IMG/VR virus record: IMGVR_UViG_3300006790_000035 | Span: 1 to 44,492 of that record | Length of the DNA stretch: 44,492 bases | From: a virus | Direction: 5' to 3' (one strand) | Shown: positions 7,227-16,354 of the stretch, piece after piece | How the letters are laid out: every line of letters starts with the position of its first letter | Numbering within the stretch: position 1 is the stretch's first letter | Program-made: the position numbers and the translations under genes | The notes under the pieces: generated by a model | What the model was told of the DNA's origin: nothing | Database searches by the model: none | Seen by the model: the letters and a program-made list of their open reading frames with translations, nothing else

Positions 7227-9131
7227 CTAAACCTCGACATATCCACGAATGCCAGCAGCCCGCGTTGTGCCGCTGACATTTAGCGATCCACCGGAGTAGC
7301 AATAAAGCTGAGGGCCAAAGGAAAAGACTAGCGGTGGGAACATATGGACCCAGGATTGCGATGTCGTTGCAGTCTTGTGGTAGTAGAAATCCGCAATGTC
7401 ATGATTGGAGCCATCCGTGCCCCATCGCGCAACCAAGTCGCCAGCGGAACTTGAACCGATAACGTCAGTGTGGCTAAAGATCACCGCCCCCGCCAGTGGT
7501 GAGATATGTCCATCAAAGGGCACAAGTATGGGAGTTGTAATTTCACCATTATAGTTCGCCTGCGTGTTGTCTGCACCTCTTGTGGCGACCGTCGATCCCA
7601 AGTCTCCCACATTTCGAATTTCCGCCGTGTCCATATAGCAGGCATTGAGATAGCAATAGTGATCGAAACCGGGCGGTGCGATCAGGAAGTAGTCATACGC
7701 AGCCATCGAACCAACATCGGCCAGGGTCACCGTTGTGCCCGTATTGGCGGTGACAGTGGTCAAGCGCCCTGAGAAGGCGTTCGCGCGGCTGTTCAGCGTC
7801 TCCGTGATGACCAGAACGTCTGCGCCAACCAGTGCATTGGTGGCAAACTGGTAGGTCTTACCAGCGATGGACCGCTGATTTTCTCCACCTTGGTTCAGAG
7901 TGACGACGCTGCCTGCAATCGAACCTACGCGCAGAAACGGCATTGAGCCAAGTGTAGCCGTCGCATCGCCGTCATTCGCTGCCGCAAACTGGGCGTACCA
8001 GTTCGACTTGACGTGCCAGGCTTCTGCGAACAGGTCGCCCGCCGTGCTAGACCCGTTGCCGAGGTCTATAATGTGGCGTTCGGCGCTGTCGAAAGCAGGC
8101 ATATCAAAGACCGGCGCTCGACCCTCTTTATACCGGCCCTTGAACCGGAACCCGCCCATTGCGACAGAGCGGACGCCGGTAATCTCCACCTGTGTGGCCG
8201 AGTAGTAGGCCACCGGAATGCGCGGCCCATTCGGATCGACGAGCCGGAAGTCTGCCTTGGCATCATCACCGATCTTGACGAGCGTAGCAGCGCCAGCCGC
8301 AAGTGCGCGGGTCGAGACGCCACCGGTCGCGTGTTTCGGCTCGGTAACAGCGCCGTCAGCGATCTTGACCGTGGTAACCGACCCGTCCGCTACGGCCGCC
8401 GCCGCAAGAATCTCCAGCCACGCCCCTGTGACACTGCCGACAGGATCGTCGCCGGTCGCGGAAGGGTCTTTAAGCTGATACCACTTGCCATCCGAGCCAG
8501 TGACGACCTGACCCTCAGTGTAAGTGGTCGGGGCGACATAGTCCCCCTGATGGTCGAAGGTCGCGCCGGTAGCGGACGAGAACAACTGCCGCCACTCGCT
8601 ACCCGCCTTGAAGAACAGCGTGCCAACCCCCTCGATGATGTCACCAATGGCCAGGTTGGCGCCGGAGGCAGCCTTTACGTTCTCGGCGGAACCGCCATTG
8701 AGCGTGAGCGTCACGGTGCTGGACGAGTTCGTGCCCGGTGGGTCGGGCAGCAAAACACACAATACGTCCGCTGGGTTCACCGTCGCCTCGGTCGACGCTG
8801 TGATGGCGTTTGCCGTGCCGCCGATGCTGGTCAGGACCGCAAATGTGTCAGGGAAGCCACGACCCTTCACCCACGCGCTAGCGGAGCGATAGTAGTAGCC
8901 ATTCTTGGTTGCATCAGGGTCATTAAGCACCAAGCCGCCATAGGTCTCGGCGGCCGGCGTGACCGCATCCAGAGCGGCCTTGGTCTGTTTCACCACGGCC
9001 GGCGCCGACGACGATCCGATCAGCGTCTTTAGCAGCGCGCGGATTTCCGCCTTGTCAGGTTCATGCGCCCCGCTGTGAATATCGCCCTTGATGACGTTGT
9101 CGCGGTAAACGGTATCGATATCGAGCGCCAT
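7227..9131 (-). CDS. Tail fibre / receptor-binding protein
   Basis: A 634-residue protein. The N-terminal 130 residues are typical of alphaproteobacterial tail fibres (DIDTVYRDNVIKGDIHSG, ETYGGLVLNDPDATKNGYYYRS). The middle has the chitin-binding-like or fibre phrase GDYVAPTTYTEGQVVTGSDGKWYQLK and SVTTVKIADGAVTEPK. The C-terminal part is beta-rich with Gly/Ser/Thr and aromatic residues and should form the receptor-binding tip. The start ATG at 9131 is preceded by TTGGGGC; a terminator hairpin lies just upstream, so expression needs read-through or its own promoter. The gene follows the tip protein, as usual. Confidence 0.8.
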   Translation of the reverse strand: MALDIDTVYRDNVIKGDIHSGAHEPDKAEIRALLKTLIGSSSAPAVVKQTKAALDAVTPAAETYGGLVLNDPDATKNGYYYRSASAWVKGRGFPDTFAVLTSIGGTANAITASTEATVNPADVLCVLLPDPPGTNSSSTVTLTLNGGSAENVKAASGANLAIGDIIEGVGTLFFKAGSEWRQLFSSATGATFDHQGDYVAPTTYTEGQVVTGSDGKWYQLKDPSATGDDPVGSVTGAWLEILAAAAVADGSVTTVKIADGAVTEPKHATGGVSTRALAAGAATLVKIGDDAKADFRLVDPNGPRIPVAYYSATQVEITGVRSVAMGGFRFKGRYKEGRAPVFDMPAFDSAERHIIDLGNGSSTAGDLFAEAWHVKSNWYAQFAAANDGDATATLGSMPFLRVGSIAGSVVTLNQGGENQRSIAGKTYQFATNALVGADVLVITETLNSRANAFSGRLTTVTANTGTTVTLADVGSMAAYDYFLIAPPGFDHYCYLNACYMDTAEIRNVGDLGSTVATRGADNTQANYNGEITTPILVPFDGHISPLAGAVIFSHTDVIGSSSAGDLVARWGTDGSNHDIADFYYHKTATTSQSWVHMFPPLVFSFGPQLYCYSGGSLNVSGTTRAAGIRGYVEV

Positions 9132-9144
9132 TGCGTGCCCCAAT

Positions 9145-9171
9145 AGAAAAGGCCCCGCGTTATGCAGGGCC
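9145..9171 (-). terminator. Intrinsic terminator between tip and fibre genes
   Basis: On the minus strand GGCCCTGC pairs with GCGGGGCC (one G-U pair) around ATAAC, followed by TTTTC. It lies in the 63-base gap between the tip protein and the fibre gene. Confidence 0.7.
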
Positions 9172-9194
9172 GGATGTCGGTAATTTTGAGAGAG

Positions 9195-11357
9195 TTAGGT
9201 GACCGTGAAGGAACCCGTGGCGACGGCTGTTGCCTCGTCACCAGACGAGTTGATGGCAACGATCCAGCCGTACTTGGTGCCAGCCGATAGGCCGGTAACC
9301 AGCCTGCTATCGGCCGTATTTGGAGTACCGTACTCAGTCGCAGTCGCTGTTCCGCCTGGGAACGTGTTCACGGTGTTTATGTAGATGCGAGCACCGACGT
9401 AGTTTGGACTGTTTGGCGCTGTCCAATTGAACGTCGCTTGGCCCACACCGCCGGTAGCAGAGGCGCCGCTTACAGGGCCGGGTGGAGAAGATGTCGACGA
9501 AATCGTCACATTGGGCGGTGTCGATGCCACCCAATTGCTGGCGTTTGCGGTCGCGGTCCTGAACTGAACCTGAGCTTCGTAAACATCACCTGGCGGAAGG
9601 CCGTTGATCATCAGGTAATCCTGAGACGAAGGCACCCCGATTTCGCTCCAGTCTGTGGTGCTGATCTTGCGATAGCGAACTCGCTTCAGAAGGCTGGAGC
9701 GCGGCGGCGGGTCGAACGCAACGTATAACTGCCCAGACTCCGGAGACGACGCGACAACACCGGTCGGATCAGCAATATCGTCAACCACCTCGATGTCGGT
9801 GATGGTTGATGGTTCAGGCTCATCGACCAATCCGTCAAAGGTCCAATCCGCCTGCTCGGTTGCTCTGCCCGAAACGTTCACCGACATGCCATCAGGAGCC
9901 AGAGAAACATCAGCGATCTCATAATTGGCGCTGATGCCTAGTTCTGGGTATTCCAGCCGGAAAATGCGAGAGTCGTCGCTGTCGGCCGGCATCAAAAGAA
10001 GCCCGTAGAGCTTTAGATTCATCGTCACGTCAGTTGGCGCCCGCATAGCGCGCAATGTCCGCTTCGCCACCGCACATGCCTGCGTATGGTTTGGCACCCA
10101 GTGAGCAGCGACCGACGCTTGGTTGTACGCCTCACCGTCGTCAAGCGTGACGGCCGCTGACGGATACTGGCGATAGCCAGCCGCAGGTTCGACATATTCG
10201 ACGGAAAGCGCGTTGTTTCGCACCTCACCGTCCTGCCCCTCGCCCAGTTTGATCGAGTTGATGTGTTCCGGGCGAATGGTGACTTTCGGTTCCATCCAGC
10301 GGCCGAGCTTGAAGCCAACCTTGCCGTCCGATCGGTCGTAGAACCATGCGTCACATGCAATCGCGAGTTGCTTGCGAACCTCCTCGCGCGTCTGCGAGAA
10401 GAAATAAGTTCCAGACATCTGCCACTTGGGGATGTAGTCTCCGGCCCGATTCCGGATGGTGCTGTCGGCCACGTCGGCCTCGTCTGCGACCTCGTCCCAA
10501 TCGACTTCCTGGCCGTACCCATCCGGACTCACGATCCAATCGGCGATGATCAACGCGGCGTTGAGCGTCCACTTATAGGTGCTGGTATCTCCGAGCGTTT
10601 GCGTGACATCTCGCGGGTCATAGACCTTGGAAGCGCGATACAGGGTTGAAACAGTAGGTTCCCGCCCCGATGGATAGACCTTGGCAAAGTCCTCCGGCGC
10701 GGTGTTCATGCAATTCATGAGGACCGCGGCGATGCCGACCAGTTTGTGGTCCGCGGTCCACTCAGTGAACTCGGATTGCAGATCGGCGAACGCCGTCTGG
10801 CCCGGTGCGCCCAACTTGTATTGGATGCGGATCATTGATGATCCACCAGAGAAGAAGGATGGCTCCTGAACTTGATCGAGTCCGTCCAAGGTAACCTCGG
10901 TCTCGTTCAGATAAGTCCCTTCGATGCCGTCAATCTCACCGGTGTTCAGCAGCACAACCACAAAGCGGCGGCCATTCTTGATCTTCCAGAAGGCAACGGG
11001 CCCGCCGCCGCGGACCCGCCCATAGGACTTTGACCGGTCCTGAATGGACTGGCGCAGGTTGACGATGCGCGAGCCGGGATCCTGCGCCTGGCTGGTCTGC
11101 TGTGGCCGCAGCGAATTTGCGAGCAGCGTTGCGCCGACACCAATGGCGGCCGTCAGCAGAAACCCAGGCAGGGCCGCAAGAGCACTATTGAGCAGCAGCG
11201 AGCCCAGCACCGCTGTTGGCGCCAGGAGACCTGCTGCGCCGGAGTAGCCCATCAACGTCAAAATGGAGACCGAGACAGGATCGGCCTGCGCTGGCAAAGA
11301 CATGCAGACGAGTATCGTCGTGCCCAGAAGAGCACTCCGCAAAAACCGGTTGATCAT
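9195..11357 (-). CDS. Tail tip / host specificity protein with fibronectin-like domains
   Basis: A 720-residue protein of the lambda J / gp-J functional class. Residues 95-530 contain the tip region (QSIQDRSKSYGRVRGGGPVAFW, LYRASKVYDPRD, AADWIVSPDGYGQEVDWDEV without the first residue, FYDRSDGKVGFKLGRW, LRLEYPELG-like strands). Two fibronectin-III-like domains follow (about 535-630 and 633-720: VRYRKISTTDWSEIG, GLPPGDVYEAQVQFRT; FNWTAPNSPNYVGARIYI, LVTGLSAGTKYGWIVA). Unusually the N-terminus starts MINRFLRSALLGTTILVCMSLPAQA, which looks like a Sec signal peptide, followed by a further Ala/Leu-rich hydrophobic stretch. AAGGAT precedes the ATG. Residue positions are approximate. Confidence 0.8.
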   Translation of the reverse strand: MINRFLRSALLGTTILVCMSLPAQADPVSVSILTLMGYSGAAGLLAPTAVLGSLLLNSALAALPGFLLTAAIGVGATLLANSLRPQQTSQAQDPGSRIVNLRQSIQDRSKSYGRVRGGGPVAFWKIKNGRRFVVVLLNTGEIDGIEGTYLNETEVTLDGLDQVQEPSFFSGGSSMIRIQYKLGAPGQTAFADLQSEFTEWTADHKLVGIAAVLMNCMNTAPEDFAKVYPSGREPTVSTLYRASKVYDPRDVTQTLGDTSTYKWTLNAALIIADWIVSPDGYGQEVDWDEVADEADVADSTIRNRAGDYIPKWQMSGTYFFSQTREEVRKQLAIACDAWFYDRSDGKVGFKLGRWMEPKVTIRPEHINSIKLGEGQDGEVRNNALSVEYVEPAAGYRQYPSAAVTLDDGEAYNQASVAAHWVPNHTQACAVAKRTLRAMRAPTDVTMNLKLYGLLLMPADSDDSRIFRLEYPELGISANYEIADVSLAPDGMSVNVSGRATEQADWTFDGLVDEPEPSTITDIEVVDDIADPTGVVASSPESGQLYVAFDPPPRSSLLKRVRYRKISTTDWSEIGVPSSQDYLMINGLPPGDVYEAQVQFRTATANASNWVASTPPNVTISSTSSPPGPVSGASATGGVGQATFNWTAPNSPNYVGARIYINTVNTFPGGTATATEYGTPNTADSRLVTGLSAGTKYGWIVAINSSGDEATAVATGSFTVT

Positions 11358-11364
11358 GCGATGC

Positions 11365-11769
11365 TTATCCTTGGACGGACCAGGCCGCGACGACGTTGGG
11401 CCGGGTGACGGTCATCAGACCTTCCGGCGATTTGAGAGCCCAGCGATCACCGCCCAGGCAGATCGCACCGGCAAAGGTTCGCTCGCTGAACTTGAGCACC
11501 CCGATGTCACCCCGCCCAGGGGCGTCACAGACAGGCAAACCGACCTTGGCGACGCATTCACCAACGACAGCGACCAAACCTCGTCTGACAAAGCCGGAGA
11601 CGCGATTGCAGCCCGCTCGAGTGGTGTAGCGACCGCGCAGATGCGCGGCGCCATCCTTGCCTGTCAGGTCGTGCACATAGTCGGCCAGGACAATGGCGCA
11701 GTCCGACCGACCCCAGGCAAAGTCGGTCGTGGCCCAGATGCGTAGGTGCTTGGCGACAAGGTCAGACAA
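11365..11769 (-). CDS. DUF6950-like / NlpC-P60-type tail protein
   Basis: A 134-residue protein with the phrase FAWGRSDCAIVLADYVHDLTG. A Cys after GRSD is the pattern of the DUF6950 and NlpC/P60-like small tail peptidase family in Rhizobiales phages. The matching His is not obvious, though DIGVLKF and ALKSPEGLM resemble the later strands. By position between tail-distal genes and the tip protein it corresponds to the lambda K-type cell-wall hydrolase. The only good start is TTG at 11769, overlapping the end of the 32-codon gene upstream by 8 bases with GGCGGTG just before it. Confidence 0.7.
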   Translation of the reverse strand: MSDLVAKHLRIWATTDFAWGRSDCAIVLADYVHDLTGKDGAAHLRGRYTTRAGCNRVSGFVRRGLVAVVGECVAKVGLPVCDAPGRGDIGVLKFSERTFAGAICLGGDRWALKSPEGLMTVTRPNVVAAWSVQG

Positions 11770-11860
11770 GGTTCACCGCCTGCGCCACCAGCAGCAGCGC
11801 CATTCCGACAAAACACACGCGCCAGACAAACTGATCATGCGGCAGCGGACGCTGGTCCAT
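11762..11860 (-). CDS. 32-residue membrane peptide
   Basis: The frame encodes MDQRPLPHDQFVWRVCFVGM followed by ALLLVAQAVNLV. It has a polar start and one membrane segment of about 18 residues. Its ATG is two bases after the stop of the upstream tail gene, and its stop overlaps the TTG start of the next gene by 8 bases, so it is embedded in a coupled operon. Tiny membrane peptides at this point of the tail operon are often left unannotated. Function unknown. Confidence 0.55.
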   Translation of the reverse strand: MDQRPLPHDQFVWRVCFVGMALLLVAQAVNLV

Positions 11861-11862
11861 CG

Positions 11863-12453
11863 CTAAGCTCCAAAAAGCGGCTGATCGTCGAATCCGTGAG
11901 TTGGAAGGAACTCCAGCGACGGATCGCCGCTCGCACGACGACGCTGGTCAGCATCGGTATAGCGGCCGTTGAGCGGGCGCGACCGGAGCGGGAACGGCCC
12001 CTCGCACAGCAGTGTCACCGACCGTTCCTGCGGGCCGTTGTGGGTGTAGATCAGGCGACGCATTGTAAGCGTCCTGAACTTGATCGGCTGCCAGATCGGC
12101 GCGAACATTTCCTCGAGCTCGCCAAAATACTGGAAGTATAGTCGACAAGGGCGACCGTCGATCGCCGCGACACCGTAGTCACGAATAACTTGCAACAGAT
12201 CGTCCCGATCTGGATCGTGCACATAGGACAGCGATGCTTCCCATGTCGGAGCAGAGCCGTTGCTGCTGACCTTGACTTCACCCATACGCAGAAGCGAACA
12301 ACCGATCCAATCCACACCGTTAGCGTCGCGAAAAACCCCGTTCTCTCCTGGGTAAAGCCTGATGAACCCCTCTGAAGTGTCCATCTCCATAAGCAGTGCA
12401 GCACCCACGGCTTCGTCATTGAGCCGCTGCGCAATTTCCTCTGGAATGTTCAT
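11863..12453 (-). CDS. Tail-distal protein (tail assembly)
   Basis: A 196-residue protein starting MNIPEEIAQRLNDEAVGAAL. Phrases such as FIRLYPGENGVFRDANGVDWIG, WEASLSYVHDP and YGVAAIDGRPCRLYFQYFG resemble the minor tail proteins (DUF1833/DUF2163 style) that lie between tape measure and tip in HK97-like phages. No enzyme motif is visible. Its ATG overlaps the stop of the upstream gene (ATGA), implying coupled translation. Likely part of the distal tail or baseplate; the exact lambda counterpart (L or M) is uncertain. Confidence 0.65.
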   Translation of the reverse strand: MNIPEEIAQRLNDEAVGAALLMEMDTSEGFIRLYPGENGVFRDANGVDWIGCSLLRMGEVKVSSNGSAPTWEASLSYVHDPDRDDLLQVIRDYGVAAIDGRPCRLYFQYFGELEEMFAPIWQPIKFRTLTMRRLIYTHNGPQERSVTLLCEGPFPLRSRPLNGRYTDADQRRRASGDPSLEFLPTHGFDDQPLFGA

Positions 12454-13142
12454 TCGCGGCCAGGCCCCACCCATTCAACCAGGCTCAGTTTCACACGCGC
12501 TATATCGGCAGGTTCAACCCGGCTTGCGCCTTCGAGATCGCCTTCAAGAGCGCAGATGCATGTCGCATCGAGATTGATCTCATCGTCGGGGGTCACAGCG
12601 CGACGAAGGGGCATTGCAAAATGTAGAAGCGCATCCTCACCACGCCCCTCAATCCCGGTCGCCCGGTACAGCCAATCATTGATCGAAAAAAAGTGCCCCA
12701 TGCTGATGAAGTTGCCGAGATAATCGCCGTCGATCCGGATCGACGTCGCCCCCCGCGACGCCGTTTCCAGAATGGGGGCCGTCACCCCCTGCGCGTACCC
12801 TGACCCGTCGGAGAAGCTTGATCCGTCGCCGTGATAGATAGCCCCGCCCGTATAGGCGGAGCCCATCTCCGCCCACGTCGGACGAAGGGGGTCACGAACT
12901 TTCACCCGCAGGGCATTATATCGACCATAGACTTGGTCGATTACGCCGCGCCACGACCTGATCTTGTCACGCCGAAACGTCGCGAAGTCGACACGCCCGA
13001 TCCATCTGGGCTGATTGCCAAACACAACCTGCCCCGCACCTGTGACACCAGGTTGGCCTGCATTGCCACGCCAGTCGATCTGCCAGTCAAACGACGTGGC
13101 CCAGAAATAGCGGGTATCGAGCTCAATGATCTTTCGTGTCAT
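12450..13142 (-). CDS. Tail-distal protein, putative distal tail component
   Basis: A 230-residue protein starting MTRKIIELDTRYFWATSFDW. It has strands such as WRGVIDQVYGRYNALRVKVRDP and GATSIRIDGDYLGNFISMGHFFSINDWLYRATG, the beta-rich build of proteins that sit directly after the tape measure. No enzyme motif is seen. Its ATG shares a base with the stop of the tape-measure gene (TGATG), and its own stop overlaps the next start. I infer a distal tail or adaptor role from position. Confidence 0.6.
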   Translation of the reverse strand: MTRKIIELDTRYFWATSFDWQIDWRGNAGQPGVTGAGQVVFGNQPRWIGRVDFATFRRDKIRSWRGVIDQVYGRYNALRVKVRDPLRPTWAEMGSAYTGGAIYHGDGSSFSDGSGYAQGVTAPILETASRGATSIRIDGDYLGNFISMGHFFSINDWLYRATGIEGRGEDALLHFAMPLRRAVTPDDEINLDATCICALEGDLEGASRVEPADIARVKLSLVEWVGPGRE

Positions 13143-14941
13143 CAACGATACCGTTCTTGCTGGGCCATTTGGTTGACGGTGCGGGAAACTGGCTCGACCA
13201 TGCCTTTGGTAATCTGGACAGCTTGGCCGGCGGCCTGGTTGACGATCTCGGCGCGCAGGCCATCATCGAGATGGATAGCGACAACCGACTGCCCGCCGCC
13301 CATCCGCAGTTCGTTGTTCGGGATGACCTGAGAGCCGCGCGGCAGGTTCACCAGTTCCGGTCCCCGCTCGCCCACCATTGCCAGGCCACCAGGCGCATAA
13401 TTGGTGCCGTTGGCGAAGAACGGCAGCTTGAAGCCGCCGCCACCTCCGAAGATGCCACCAATGAGCATCTCGAAGCCCTTGTGGATGATCATCTGGCCCA
13501 AAGAGCGTAGTAGATCACCAACGGCCTCCACGGCGCTCTTGGACCCATCCACCACGCTGCTGAACATGTTGGACAGGCCAGACGAAAGCGTCGATGCGAG
13601 TTCGTTTCCAGATGTCCTGGCGCTGTCGAATGCATCCTGCGCCTGGCGTACCGCACGAGTATAGGTGTCATGATCGATCGCCCCCTGCTGTAGCAACTTG
13701 TTCAGGCGCTCGACTTCAATCTTGTAGGCTTCTGCTGGGGTGCGGGTTGCTGTGAACACTGCCTGACCATCGGTCATGGCCTGCTTGAGCGCATCGACGC
13801 CAGACTTCGCCGAGCCAGCACCGGTGCCCAACGTTTCAAAAACCTCGCGAAGCCGGTCGACCGCAGAGACCGTTTCCTCGATCTTGAAAGTTCCATCCGG
13901 GTTGAGCGAAAAGCCTTCATAGAGGTTTTTGGATCCGCCACCACCGCGCTGCATCTGCCATTCGAGTTGCCGCATGATGTCGGCTTCTGCCGCGCCATAG
14001 TCCTCCGGAAAGATATTCTTGAGGCTGGTAGCACCTTCCGGCATGACAGCCTTGGTGCCGCCATGCCCCCCGATGTAATCCATGAAGTCTTTGAACGCCT
14101 TGTGAGCGCCAATGAAGACTTGTGCGATACCATCGGCAATGGCGATCGCGGCAATGGCAAAGTCCTGCATTGCCTGCATGAAATCGGGACTGGTCAGGGT
14201 GTTGATCAGGTTGTTGAGGGTCGGCAGGGCCGCCTCGGCAATCCGATTGACCATGCCCTGAAGGCCAGCTTGAAGGCGGGTGATGCTGTCGTTGAAGGCC
14301 TCAGCCGCCTTGCCGGTCTTGGTCGAGAGGGTATTTCCCAGCCGGTCGGACTCGTCGGCCATTTCTGAAAGGCCATCCTTGCCCGAATTGAGCAGCGGGA
14401 TCATCTCGGCGCCAGCGCGACCCAGCAAGTTCATTGCGAGGGCGGTCTTTTCCGCGCCATCCGGCATAGCGGCGAACCGTTCGGCGATCTCGGCAAAGAC
14501 CTCATCAGAGGACCGAAGCTTGCCTTCAGCATCGACCACCGCAATGCCCAGGGCGTCAAACGCGGTCTTGGCCTGGGCCCCCACCCCGTTCGACACATCG
14601 AGCATATTGCGGGAGAGACGCTGAAGGCCTGTCGAAAGCTGGCCGAGGCTCACGTCGGAAAGCTTGGCAGCCCATTCGAGGCGGGACAGCGCCTCGGTGG
14701 TCATGCCGATCCGCTGCGCTGTCTTGCTGAGGTCGTCGGCTCGGTCGATGCTGCCTTTCACCGCGACAGCAAGTGCAGCGCCGGCCGCCGCCGCCGCAGT
14801 GGCGACAACCTCAAGCCCGATCTTGGCCGCATTGCCGAACTTGGCGAGTCCTGCATTGGCCTTGGCCAGCCCGGCCGTGAACTCGGCGGAATCGAGACCG
14901 AGCATGACGTGAAGGGCACCAATTCGTGCTGCACCAGCCAT
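13142..14941 (-). CDS. Tape measure protein
   Basis: A 599-residue protein, short for the class. The N-terminus has GLDSAEFTAGLAKANAGL, a hydrophobic segment at about 46-64 (VVATAAAAAGAALAVAVKG) and long helical stretches (AQRIGMTTEALSRLEWAAK, LNDLINTL-like helices). The C-terminal third shows the usual phage tail ending FFANGTNYAPGGLAMVGERGPELVNLPRGSQVIPN broken by Gly-rich loops. The length should set a short tail of roughly 90 nm if 1.5 A per residue applies. GGAGA lies 7 bases before the ATG. It directly follows the two tail-chaperone genes, as expected. Confidence 0.88.
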   Translation of the reverse strand: MAGAARIGALHVMLGLDSAEFTAGLAKANAGLAKFGNAAKIGLEVVATAAAAAGAALAVAVKGSIDRADDLSKTAQRIGMTTEALSRLEWAAKLSDVSLGQLSTGLQRLSRNMLDVSNGVGAQAKTAFDALGIAVVDAEGKLRSSDEVFAEIAERFAAMPDGAEKTALAMNLLGRAGAEMIPLLNSGKDGLSEMADESDRLGNTLSTKTGKAAEAFNDSITRLQAGLQGMVNRIAEAALPTLNNLINTLTSPDFMQAMQDFAIAAIAIADGIAQVFIGAHKAFKDFMDYIGGHGGTKAVMPEGATSLKNIFPEDYGAAEADIMRQLEWQMQRGGGGSKNLYEGFSLNPDGTFKIEETVSAVDRLREVFETLGTGAGSAKSGVDALKQAMTDGQAVFTATRTPAEAYKIEVERLNKLLQQGAIDHDTYTRAVRQAQDAFDSARTSGNELASTLSSGLSNMFSSVVDGSKSAVEAVGDLLRSLGQMIIHKGFEMLIGGIFGGGGGFKLPFFANGTNYAPGGLAMVGERGPELVNLPRGSQVIPNNELRMGGGQSVVAIHLDDGLRAEIVNQAAGQAVQITKGMVEPVSRTVNQMAQQERYR

Positions 14942-14945
14942 GGCA

Positions 14946-15224
14946 TTATCTCCTGCTTGCGGCCGTCCACTGCCTGGCGATCGCCAGTTGCTCTTGCCAG
15001 GATTGCGAACGGCGCACCGCCTTCACTTCCCTGATCAGCAGCTTTTCCAGTTTCGGAAGTTTCTTCATCATTGGGATGACCGCCGTGTAGTACGCGGCCG
15101 TCATCCTCTCATTGTGCTCGCGCACCAGGCGCTTGTTCGAAGCCTTGAGCCGCTCGTTAAGCTGCCGAGGGGTCAGGCTCCAGAAGCCGTCCGGATCGTA
15201 GTGTCCCAGAGCGGCATATTCCAC
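14946..15224 (-). CDS. Second tail assembly chaperone, Phage_TAC_6-like
   Basis: A 92-residue protein with FWSLTPRQLNERLKA near its N-terminus. This matches the short GTA rcc01693-type chaperone family, whose hallmark is FWxxTPREL. The C-terminal half is basic and helical. The start is GTG at 15224, two bases after the stop of the preceding chaperone gene. In lambda-like phages the second chaperone is a frameshift extension of the first; here the two are separate frames with no clear slippery site, as in gene transfer agents. Confidence 0.7.
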   Translation of the reverse strand: MEYAALGHYDPDGFWSLTPRQLNERLKASNKRLVREHNERMTAAYYTAVIPMMKKLPKLEKLLIREVKAVRRSQSWQEQLAIARQWTAASRR

Positions 15225-15226
15225 GC

Positions 15227-15595
15227 TTAGCGCTTGCCAGTCCCAGCCCGACTGGCGTTCGGAGGGTTTGGTTTCTTGCCGCCATCATTGGCCGGAAATG
15301 CCAGCTGCAGAGCTTCGCCGACCTTGGCCATGACCTCGGACATGCCAGCCTCGCCCATGATGTCGCCGGCAGCTTCCAGCGTCAGGCCCTTGTGATTGGC
15401 TTGAAGCGCCGCCCAGAGCGCCGCTCTCCAGGCGCCGATCCGCACATCCTGGTCGTTGCCCAGAATGGCCGAGATTTCATTTACGCCCTTGTCGAGCAGC
15501 GTTTCGAGCTGCGCGATCTCGTTGATGGACATGCGCAGGACATAGGTCCGGTCGCCAACAACGAGATCGACTTCGCCACGATGGGGATTGGCCAT
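15227..15595 (-). CDS. Tail assembly chaperone, GTA-gp10-like
   Basis: A 122-residue protein starting MANPHRGEVDLVVGDRTYVL, then MSINEIAQLETLLDKGVNEI. This is the Phage_TAC_11 (GTA gp10-like) pattern: a small beta sheet followed by helices that bind the tape measure. The C-terminal 20 residues are basic and disordered. It lies between the tail tube gene and the tape measure gene. Together with the next gene it should form the chaperone pair that keeps the tape measure soluble until the tube is built. Confidence 0.75.
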   Translation of the reverse strand: MANPHRGEVDLVVGDRTYVLRMSINEIAQLETLLDKGVNEISAILGNDQDVRIGAWRAALWAALQANHKGLTLEAAGDIMGEAGMSEVMAKVGEALQLAFPANDGGKKPNPPNASRAGTGKR

Positions 15596-15597
15596 GG

Positions 15598-16293
15598 TTA
15601 TGCCGCCAGGACTGCGACGGTCTCAGGACTGGTTGCTGCAGCCGAGCCTTCGCTGTTGGTTGCCGTGATGGTGACAGTGAGGTTGTCGCCCACATCGCCA
15701 ACGACCGGCACATAGGTCTGGCTGGTGGCGCCGGAGATCGGTACACCTTCGCTGTTCCACTGGTAGGTGAAGGTCGGGCCGCCGCTCCACTGGCCGGGAT
15801 AAGCGGTAAGGGTCTCGCCTTCCTGGACGGTGCCCGAAATCGCGGGGCCGACGAGCACGGCCGGGATGGCAGCAGCCTCGACGACAGTGGAGCCGGTGAC
15901 CTTGAATGTCACCTCGGCAGTCATCTTGTCATCGGTCGGCACGGCCGGATTGTAGCCCGTGAGGAAGCCGTCGAACTTCCACACCGCTGCGTTGGGATAG
16001 GTGATGCGGCAGATGACGCGCTCACCGCTGGTGCGGATTTCGCGGATCGTCACGTCCGCCGCCGAGCCAGGCACGAAGTTCTGGCTGAAGGACGCGTCGC
16101 CCGGGTCGGTCAGACCGGCGATGAATTCGCGGGTGCGGTTGGGGCTGGCCATATGCGTGGCATCAATCACGTCGACTGCAGCACTCGGCGGGGTGATGTC
16201 GAACACCTCGCCCAGGGAGAGCCAGGTGTCGCCGCCGTCACGCGAAATGTCGAACAGCGAACCATAGCCAATGGATGCCTCGGTTGCGGGCAT
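15598..16293 (-). CDS. Major tail tube protein with C-terminal Ig-like domain
   Basis: A 231-residue protein. Residues 1-145 are the tube domain (SIGYGSLFDISRDGG, VDVIDATHMASPNRTREFIAG, YPNAAVWKFDGFLTGYNP). Residues about 150-231 form an added immunoglobulin-like domain (GTVQEGETLTAYPGQWSG, FTYQWNSEGVPISGATS, YVPVVGDVGDNLTVTITATN). Such domains on tail tubes are thought to project outward and bind cell-surface sugars weakly. GGAGA lies 7 bases before the ATG. It precedes the two chaperone genes. Confidence 0.85.
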   Translation of the reverse strand: MPATEASIGYGSLFDISRDGGDTWLSLGEVFDITPPSAAVDVIDATHMASPNRTREFIAGLTDPGDASFSQNFVPGSAADVTIREIRTSGERVICRITYPNAAVWKFDGFLTGYNPAVPTDDKMTAEVTFKVTGSTVVEAAAIPAVLVGPAISGTVQEGETLTAYPGQWSGGPTFTYQWNSEGVPISGATSQTYVPVVGDVGDNLTVTITATNSEGSAAATSPETVAVLAA

Positions 16294-16354
16294 TGTTCAT
16301 TCTCCAATGATGACTGTGAGGCGCCTGCCCACGGCGCGGAGGATGGGCGCTAAA

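Noticed and set aside
15200-15300. Programmed frameshift joining the two tail chaperones
   Set aside because: No convincing slippery heptamer precedes the stop, and a GTG start two bases after it explains the second gene.
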